Below, piece by piece: positions 14,773 to 19,065 of a stretch of 19,065 bases of DNA (within the stretch, counting starts at the first letter, position 1; each line of letters begins with the position of its first letter). A model generated the notes under the pieces. It was not told the DNA's origin and did no database searches. It saw only the letters and a list, made by a program, of their open reading frames with translations. The stretch lies in the NCBI GenBank assembly GCA_900554625.1, contig USHP01000007.1, forward strand, positions 1 to 19,065. Reading direction: 5' to 3'. The translations under genes were made by a program, and so were the position numbers. The stretch comes from an uncultured Eubacteriales bacterium. Its GTDB lineage: Bacteria; Bacillota; Clostridia; Oscillospirales; Oscillospiraceae.

Positions 14773-15507
14773 ATGGCAAAACTGTTGACTGTGAATAAAC
14801 TATGTAAGAATGGAATTCTGAAAGATATCAGCTTTGGCGTGAACGCCGGGGAAATGGTGGCAATCATGGGGCCCTCTGGCTCGGGAAAATCCACCCTGCT
14901 TTATCAGGTGTCTGGTATGGATCGGGAGGATTCCGGCCAGGTGTGGATGGACGGCACGGAAATCTGCGGTTTGTCGGAGGATGACCGGGCAAGATTGCGG
15001 CTCGCGCAGATGGGTTTTGTATTTCAGCAGATGAATATGCTGAAGAATCTGAACCTGCTGGACAACATCCTGCTTCCTGCTTGCCACCTGAACAGAGGGA
15101 AGACCTCTCGAAGGGAACTTGAGAGCCGCGCACGGCTTCTGATGGAAAAAATGGGAATCGAGGAACTGGCGCAGCGGAGAATCAACCAGGTTTCCGGCGG
15201 ACAGCTCCAGAGAGCCTGCATCTGCCGGAGCATGATGAATCAGCCGAAGATTCTGTTCGCTGATGAACCCACAGGCGCCCTCAATCAGAGCGCCGCCCAG
15301 GAAGTGATGGCGGAGTTCACCCGGCTGAATCAGGAAGGCACCACCATCCTGATGGTGACCCACGACAGCAAGGTGGCCGCGAAATGCGGCAGGATATTGT
15401 ATCTTCTGGACGGGTGCATCCAGGGGGAATTCTCCCCCACCGGCGTGGAGGGAGAAAAGCAGCGGGAAGCAGCCGTCAGCCGGTGGCTTGCAGGAATGGG
15501 TTGGTGA
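14773..15507 (+). CDS. ABC ATPase of the TetR operon
   Basis: 244-aa ATPase partnering the permease just upstream. Walker A GPSGSGKST (33-41), Q-loop Gln85, signature VSGGQ (140-144), Walker B KILFADEP with Glu165, and switch His197 are all present. The D-loop reads GALNQ where the family normally has ALD or NLD, so the conserved Asp is replaced by Asn, a change that may alter cooperativity or rate. It has a C-terminal extension of ~35 residues (GEFSPTG to the end) beyond a minimal LolD-like protein. An AAGGAA overlapping the end of the permease gene is the likely SD. It is the last gene of the operon; the repeat at 15530 follows 22 bp after the stop. Confidence 0.93.
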   Translation: MAKLLTVNKLCKNGILKDISFGVNAGEMVAIMGPSGSGKSTLLYQVSGMDREDSGQVWMDGTEICGLSEDDRARLRLAQMGFVFQQMNMLKNLNLLDNILLPACHLNRGKTSRRELESRARLLMEKMGIEELAQRRINQVSGGQLQRACICRSMMNQPKILFADEPTGALNQSAAQEVMAEFTRLNQEGTTILMVTHDSKVAAKCGRILYLLDGCIQGEFSPTGVEGEKQREAAVSRWLAGMGW

Positions 15508-15529
15508 GTGATGATTTCCGAAAGTGTTC

Positions 15530-15562
15530 GTTCTAAATGCGGAGAAAGCAATTTTGTCGACA
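15530..15562 (+). repeat. 33-bp direct repeat, right copy
   Basis: Matches 10131-10163 at 31 of 33 positions. Lies 22 bp after the last gene of the TetR operon, so the two copies frame a 5.4-kb module. Confidence 0.85.
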
Positions 15563-15582
15563 CCGCCCCCCTTCCCAAGCTA

Positions 15583-15610
15583 TTGACACCCACTCCCGAT
15601 ATGGTATAAT
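15583..15610 (+). promoter_or_regulatory. Very strong promoter upstream of the structured RNA
   Basis: Perfect TTGACA (15583-15588), 16-bp spacer, perfect TATAAT (15605-15610) preceded by TG at 15602-15603, an extended -10. It is one of the best promoters in the window and is far stronger than expected for an ordinary small gene. Confidence 0.88.
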
Positions 15611-15616
15611 ACAAGC

Positions 15617-15673
15617 AAGCAAAATGCAGACGCCCACCAAGCCATAGGCTTGACAAGCGCCTGCATTTTCCGT
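15617..15673 (+). ncRNA. Hairpin RNA or leader, candidate
   Basis: Transcription from the promoter at 15583-15610 should begin near 15617, just before a long interrupted hairpin. AAAATGCAG (15621-15629) pairs with CTGCATTTT (15661-15669), CGC (15631-15633) pairs with GCG (15657-15659), there is a 5-by-5 internal loop, and AAGCC-ATA-GGCTT (15639-15651) forms the tip. The T run at the 3' side could end transcription and yield a ~55-base RNA. If read through, it is the leader of the small protein gene at 15770. I do not recognise the family. Confidence 0.45.
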
Positions 15674-15769
15674 TTCTTAAGAAGGGAGCCGTGCCGTCAG
15701 CAACAAATTATCCACCCGACTACAACTGCACCTTAATAATTTCATATCGAACCGGAGGGAACAACCAGC

Positions 15770-15958
15770 TTGGGCCGCAAAAAGAAGCTCATCAACAATT
15801 CCGGTATTCCGCAGCACGAAATCGAACACATCGTCCGGTGTATCCTGCCTGACATCCTCGCCTACTACGAAAGCGAAGAAGGCCAGCGGGAGTTCCGGGA
15901 GTGGCTGGCTCAGCGTGAAGCGGAAAAGACGGAAGGAAAGGTGGGGAAAAGCAAGTAA
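15770..15958 (+). CDS. Small charged protein, unknown
   Basis: 62-aa protein, unrecognised. It begins with a basic patch (GRKKKL), then a helix-forming acidic middle (HEIEHIVRCILPDILAYYES) and a Lys/Glu-rich tail. It has no membrane segment or Cys pair. The start is a TTG with GGAGGG at 15754-15759, about ten bases upstream; no in-frame ATG or GTG is available. A strong terminator lies 13 bases after the stop and a very strong promoter with a structured leader lies 150 bases before, which supports a genuine expressed gene. It resembles, from memory only, short proteins scattered in clostridial accessory regions. Function not assigned. Confidence 0.65.
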   Translation: MGRKKKLINNSGIPQHEIEHIVRCILPDILAYYESEEGQREFREWLAQREAEKTEGKVGKSK

Positions 15959-15970
15959 GTAACCGCACAG

Positions 15971-15998
15971 GGTGCCGCCAGCTTGGCGGCACCTTTTT
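15971..15998 (+). terminator. Strong terminator after the small protein gene
   Basis: GGTGCCGCC (15971-15979), loop AGCTT, GGCGGCACC (15985-15993), then TTTTT. A perfect 9-bp GC-rich stem. Confidence 0.93.
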
Positions 15999-16018
15999 CG
16001 TGTAAAAGGCATCTCCAC

Positions 16019-16130
16019 TCACGCATTTTAGGGGTGAAAAAGCGGCCGATAGCAATGCTTCATGGACGTATTTTTGATTTGGGAATACAATTACCTTCGG
16101 ATGCCCAAAAACGGCATTCTAAATGCGTGA
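16019..16130. repeat. Short inverted-repeat-bounded intergenic unit
   Basis: TCACGCATTTTAG (16019-16031) and CTAAATGCGTGA (16119-16130) are reverse complements apart from one inserted T. The right end (TTCTAAATGCG) is shared with the repeats at 10131 and 15530. GGGAATACAAT occurs at 16081-16091 and also at about 10186-10196. The unit fills most of the gap between the terminator at 15998 and the gene ending at 16181. It could be a MITE-like or other dispersed repeat. Confidence 0.4.
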
Positions 16131-16180
16131 ATCCCCAAATTCTGTCCGTCACTCCTTCCGTGTCTCTCTGGAGTATGACA

Positions 16181-16432
16181 TCAGTTCTCAAAGGGATGGT
16201 ACTCCGTCACATTCCTCAGATACTCCCGAACATCCCCGTGGAGGAGCAGATTCACATAGTCAACTGGTGCATGATACACCAGCCATTCCAGTTCACTGCT
16301 TTCGTACATATTCCGTGCAACCTCGGCTTCCACCAGAGTACAGTCAATGGCGATCACGCTGCCATCCGCGAATTTGACCTCCACACAGGCGGTATCGATA
16401 TTGAACACACAGGAAATCACATCCTTATCCAT
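16181..16432 (-). CDS. Small protein resembling DUF6061
   Basis: 83-aa soluble protein of unknown function. The pattern NIDTACVEVKFADGSVIAID followed by an EVARNMYESSELEWLVY segment and ending REYLRNVTEYHPFEN matches my recollection of the DUF6061 family, small proteins common in gut Clostridia and often near mobile DNA. That assignment is from memory and should be treated as likely, not certain. The N-terminal half looks like a beta hairpin and the C-terminal half helical. AGGAGG lies 8 bases before the ATG at 16432. It is downstream of tRNA-Leu on the same strand but separated from it by a terminator. Confidence 0.75.
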   Translation of the reverse strand: MDKDVISCVFNIDTACVEVKFADGSVIAIDCTLVEAEVARNMYESSELEWLVYHAPVDYVNLLLHGDVREYLRNVTEYHPFEN

Positions 16433-16532
16433 AACAGTGTCCTCCTAAATCTGTTTCTTTTTTCTCGACCCTCTGGGCTTTTATTCTGGTCGCTTGACAA
16501 CACCGTTTCGGAAATGGATTTCCTCGAACCTG

Positions 16533-16590
16533 CCAAAGAAAACAAATAATCCGAACCCATCTCCCACTGGAAAGATCTGGTTCGGATTAT
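16533..16590 (-). terminator. Terminator of the tRNA-Leu transcript
   Basis: ATAATCCGAACC (16546-16557) and GGTTCGGATTAT (16579-16590) form a perfect 12-bp stem. On the minus strand it is followed by TTGTTTTCTTT (complement of 16535-16545). Confidence 0.8.
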
Positions 16591-16597
16591 ATTGGTT

Positions 16598-16680
16598 TGG
16601 TGCGAGAGATGGGACTCGAACCCACACGGCATAACCACACGCACCTCAAACGTGCTTGTCTACCATTCCAACACTCTCGC
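16598..16680 (-). tRNA. tRNA-Leu (anticodon GAG)
   Basis: Read on the minus strand, the acceptor GCGAGAG (16674-16680) pairs fully with CTCTCGC (16602-16608). Discriminator A and an encoded CCA follow (16598-16601). The anticodon stem CACGT/GCGTG encloses the loop TTGAGGT, giving anticodon GAG, which reads CUC/CUU leucine codons. There is a long variable arm as expected for class II tRNA-Leu. The T arm has GGGTTCGAGTCCC. It has its own consensus promoter and terminator, so it is a single-gene unit. Confidence 0.95.
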
Positions 16681-16694
16681 AAATATTCCTGATT

Positions 16695-16723
16695 ATTATA
16701 TCCACTGGGGCAGAATTTGTCAA
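16695..16723 (-). promoter_or_regulatory. Promoter of tRNA-Leu
   Basis: On the minus strand TTGACA (16718-16723), 17-bp spacer, TATAAT (16695-16700). Both boxes are perfect, as usual for stable RNA genes. It lies back to back with the rsmE promoter. Confidence 0.92.
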
Positions 16724-16741
16724 TACTTTTTTCCCAAACCC

Positions 16742-16770
16742 TTGCAAGTTCCTCCCGGTTCTGCTACACT
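16742..16770 (+). promoter_or_regulatory. Promoter of rsmE
   Basis: TTGCAA (16742-16747), 17-bp spacer, TACACT (16765-16770). Weaker than the divergent tRNA promoter. Correct distance to the start codon at 16799. Confidence 0.55.
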
Positions 16771-16798
16771 ATAAAAAATGATAATGAGGTGTTGGGAA

Positions 16799-17527
16799 AT
16801 GGTTCGTTTCTTTGTAACTCCGGAACAGCTTTGCTCCGATTCCCCGGTACTGACAGGAGAAAACGCCCAGCATGCCAAGGTTCTGCGGCTGCAAGCAGAG
16901 GAAACGCTGCTGCTGTGTGACGGACAGGGGCAGGAATGTCTGTGCAAGATTACCGGCGTACAGGGTCAGGAGTATCAGCTTCAAGTTTTATCCCGGCGGG
17001 CATCGGAGTCGGAAGCTGCCGTGCAGGTGAGCATCTACATGGCCTTCTCCAAGGGGGACAAACTGGAGCATGTGATTCAAAAGGCAACAGAACTGGGGGC
17101 TTTCGAAATCGTGGCCTTCCCTTCTGCCCGGTGTGTGTCCCGTCCGGATGAAAAAAGCCTGAAAAAGAAACTGGAGCGCTGGCAGAAAATTGCCGCCTCC
17201 GCTGCCGAGCAGTCCGGCCGCGGCAGGATTCCCCAGGTTTTGGTACTGGGAAGCTACAAGCAGGCTCTGGAGCGGGCTGCCCAGGCGGACAAAGCCCTGC
17301 TGTTTTACGAAAATGAGCAGGCATTTACCCTCAAGCAGGCGCTGCAGGGTTCCTACCGCACAGTCAGTCTGTTGACCGGCCCGGAAGGTGGGCTGGAGGA
17401 ATCCGAGGTAGAACTGGCCCGGAGCGCTGGGTTGCAGATCTGCACCCTAGGCAAGCGGATTCTGCGGTGCGAAACCGCCCCCTTGTGTGCCCTCTCTGCT
17501 GTGATGTACGACGCAGGCGAATTTTAA
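16799..17527 (+). CDS. rsmE: 16S rRNA m3U1498 methyltransferase
   Basis: 242-aa RNA methyltransferase that adds a methyl group to N3 of U1498 of 16S rRNA from S-adenosylmethionine, in the cytoplasm on the assembling 30S subunit. The N-terminal PUA-like RNA-binding part begins MVRFFV and contains HAKVLRL. The SPOUT catalytic fold has KGDKLEHVIQKATELGA, LLTGPEGGLEESEV (about residue 190) and LGKRILRCETAPLCALS (about 216), the cofactor-binding knot. The length is usual. I use the ATG at 16799, preceded by GAGGTG, and not the in-frame ATG at 16778, because family members begin with MxRFF. Housekeeping gene; it indicates that the right part of the window is core chromosome. It appears to be transcribed alone between its own promoter and a terminator. 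Confidence 0.97.
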   Translation: MVRFFVTPEQLCSDSPVLTGENAQHAKVLRLQAEETLLLCDGQGQECLCKITGVQGQEYQLQVLSRRASESEAAVQVSIYMAFSKGDKLEHVIQKATELGAFEIVAFPSARCVSRPDEKSLKKKLERWQKIAASAAEQSGRGRIPQVLVLGSYKQALERAAQADKALLFYENEQAFTLKQALQGSYRTVSLLTGPEGGLEESEVELARSAGLQICTLGKRILRCETAPLCALSAVMYDAGEF

Positions 17528-17534
17528 GAAGAAA

Positions 17535-17575
17535 ATGGCCAGGAATGGGATTTCCCTTTCCTGACCATCTTTTTT
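17535..17575. terminator. Terminator between rsmE and the convergent gene
   Basis: ATGG, CAGGA and GGG arms at 17535-17549 pair with CCC, TCCTG and CCAT at 17554-17568, with small mismatches, followed by six T (17570-17575). T-rich sequence on the other strand makes it useful in both directions. Confidence 0.8.
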
Positions 17576-18518
17576 AACCTTTGCGCAGAATCACTTCGCC
17601 GCTCATGGATTCAACCGAGATCTTACACTGTCCGTCACCGCAGACATACCGATTTCGCTGGGTTGTGGTGTCAAACTCAGAGCTAAAGGACGCCTTCATG
17701 GATTCCATGGACACGGTAAATCCGGCGTCTTCCGGCAGGGTGATATCCATCCGGCCAGACATGGTTTCCAGATCCATTTCTTCCGGCACAATGCTCAAGT
17801 CGGCATAAATATTCGCCGAAGCCGCCTCACAGTCAAAATCCCGCAGTCTGCCGGTAAAGTACACATCTCCGGAAGCGGTATTCACATCCAAAGAGTCCAC
17901 GGTGCAGTCGGTGAAATTGCACTCGCCGCTGGCACCATTGAATTCCAGATCCCAAACCGTCAGATTCTGCACATCCACGGTAGCGGAAGCGACATCGATT
18001 TCCAGGTCCTGACACTCCCAGTCCTGGGGAACCGTGATGGTCAAATCCTTGCTAAATTCACCATGGAGCCCAAAACCCTGGAACTTTTGTGTGCCTTTGG
18101 AGAAAGCGATGCTCAGCTTCTCTCCTTCGGTCTGAACCTGCATCACACAGTCAGCGTTGGCAGCGCCGGATTCGGAAATCTGGATTTCCGTAACATCGGC
18201 AGTCTGAATCAGAATATTGCCGGATACCCAGTTGATTTCCAGTTCCCGGATGCCATCAGCAGGAACTGTCGTCACATCGTCCTGAGTATTGACCTGTGCC
18301 GGGACGGATGCTTCGGTATTTTTCAGCACACGAGTGGTTTCGTCAGGTGCCTGGATGTTATTCACTTTCTCTGTCTCCATGATCTGGGTCACAGCAACAG
18401 AGCTGGACTTATACATCTTGAATGCAGCGGAGCCCAGCAGTACACTTCCCAGGATTCCCAGCAGCAGAACAATCACGACGCTCCACAGAATAATCCGTAA
18501 AATCGCATTATGCTTCAT
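17574..18518 (-). CDS. DUF4097-like envelope protein
   Basis: 314-aa protein with one N-terminal membrane segment (about residues 8-32, preceded by KHN and R). A Thr/Val-rich spacer follows (to ~85), then a repetitive beta-rich domain. Short strands of similar pattern recur (SGNILIQT, SATVDVQN, SGECNFTD, SGDVYFTG, SANIYADL, SGRMDITL, SGEVILRK), the stacked beta-helix seen in DUF4097/DUF4098 putative adhesins. The domain would lie outside the membrane. In Bacillota these proteins usually sit with a DUF1700/HAAS membrane protein and a PadR-type regulator and are linked to envelope stress. Here the HAAS-type gene overlaps its start by 11 bp. AGGAGG lies before the ATG at 18518. No enzymatic residues are expected. 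Confidence 0.85.
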   Translation of the reverse strand: MKHNAILRIILWSVVIVLLLGILGSVLLGSAAFKMYKSSSVAVTQIMETEKVNNIQAPDETTRVLKNTEASVPAQVNTQDDVTTVPADGIRELEINWVSGNILIQTADVTEIQISESGAANADCVMQVQTEGEKLSIAFSKGTQKFQGFGLHGEFSKDLTITVPQDWECQDLEIDVASATVDVQNLTVWDLEFNGASGECNFTDCTVDSLDVNTASGDVYFTGRLRDFDCEAASANIYADLSIVPEEMDLETMSGRMDITLPEDAGFTVSMESMKASFSSEFDTTTQRNRYVCGDGQCKISVESMSGEVILRKG

Positions 18519-19065
18519 GGTTGTTTTCCTCCTTCAAGTCTAAAATGGCCCGAATCAACCCCTGGACTGCACCAATCAGCGGGAAGATCAGCCAGGTGAT
18601 ATACCAGGCGTGGGTGCGGAAGCTGATCAGCAGGTAGGCCGCAAAACCGACCACCCAAATTACGGTATTGATGCTCTTTTGCAGTTCTGCTCTGGGGCCC
18701 ATGGGGCGGCTGTCGGAATAATCCGGTTCCTCCGCATCTTTCTTGGCACCCATCATAATCAGCGCCGTAGCCACTGCCACGATCACCAGCAGACAGCACA
18801 GTCCCACAACCTCCAGGCCCATTTCACTGAGCAGAAACAGCGGTATCGGACAGAGAATGTACAGCGCAATGGCAATGGCCCGCAGCATCTTTTTCGTGGT
18901 TGTATCCCCGTCGTCTTTCGTTTTCACCGGAGATTCCGGGCAGGACCGTCCCTGGGAAGTTCCGCTGAGAATGTCGTTGACATCGCCAATGCCTTTAATT
19001 GCCATCCGGTAAGCTGCCTCCGGGGAACGGCCTTCGGCAATCAAGTCGTCATAACGGTCCAGGGT
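18508..19065 (-). CDS. HAAS/DUF1700-like membrane protein, partial
   Basis: The gene runs off the right edge. Reading is open to base 19065, and the residues there (TLDRYDDLIAEGRSPEAAYR, then GIGDVNDIL) are the end of a HAAS-type helical domain, so the true start lies outside the window and no start within it should be used. About 185 codons are present. After a linker there are four hydrophobic segments: two in the block starting AIAIALYILCPIPLFLL and two near the C terminus (VIWVVGFAAYLLI and WLIFPLIGAVQGLIRA). The C-terminal bases contain the ribosome site of the DUF4097-like gene, which overlaps by 11 bp. A PadR-family regulator is the usual upstream neighbour, so one is expected just past the window. 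Confidence 0.85.
   Translation of the reverse strand, partial: TLDRYDDLIAEGRSPEAAYRMAIKGIGDVNDILSGTSQGRSCPESPVKTKDDGDTTTKKMLRAIAIALYILCPIPLFLLSEMGLEVVGLCCLLVIVAVATALIMMGAKKDAEEPDYSDSRPMGPRAELQKSINTVIWVVGFAAYLLISFRTHAWYITWLIFPLIGAVQGLIRAILDLKEENNHEA

Noticed and set aside
16598..16680. tRNA-Leu as an integration site for the accessory DNA
   Set aside because: I see no second copy of the tRNA 3' end elsewhere in the window, so no attachment duplication supports it.

Overview
The window looks like chromosome of a gut-type anaerobic Bacillota, class Clostridia, probably order Oscillospirales. This is inferred from the clostridial large serine recombinases, SD sequences of the AGGAGG type, consensus sigma-A promoters, moderately high GC in the core genes and the character of the protein families. 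No marker here fixes a species.

Region 1 (1 to about 4930) is mobile-element territory. It holds a large serine recombinase that has lost its first ~40 codons, including the catalytic serine. Tail to tail with it is a complete large serine recombinase on the minus strand, translationally coupled to a small XRE-type regulator that has its own consensus promoter. Next comes a ~160 bp palindrome-rich stretch that could be an origin-of-transfer-like site, then an AT-rich orphan gene (284 aa) bracketed by inverted copies of one repeat, then several hairpins.

Region 2 (about 4960 to 10080) is a two-component system plus ABC transporter: an OmpR-type response regulator, a histidine kinase with one membrane segment and no external sensor, an ABC ATPase and an 883-aa two-block FtsX/MacB-type permease. 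The ATPase promoter carries two copies of a 10-bp repeat 22 bp apart, a likely regulator site. The second external domain of the permease is visibly AT-richer than the rest of the gene.

Region 3 (about 10130 to 15560) is a TetR-controlled efflux operon: tetR-like regulator, MFS exporter, FtsX-type ABC permease and ABC ATPase. Near-identical palindromic operators sit just after the tetR promoter and just before the MFS gene. The whole module is flanked by 33-bp direct repeats differing at two positions.

Region 4 (about 15580 to 19065) begins with a very strong promoter that starts a hairpin-rich RNA and a 62-aa charged protein ending at a strong terminator. It continues with a small minus-strand DUF6061-like protein, tRNA-Leu(GAG) with its own consensus promoter and terminator, rsmE (16S rRNA m3U1498 methyltransferase), and a minus-strand pair made of a DUF4097-like envelope protein and a HAAS/DUF1700-like membrane protein that runs off the right edge. 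Region 4 from the tRNA onward reads as core chromosome. Regions 1 to 3 read as accessory DNA gathered beside it. No CRISPR array, rRNA, complete insertion sequence or relaxase gene was seen.
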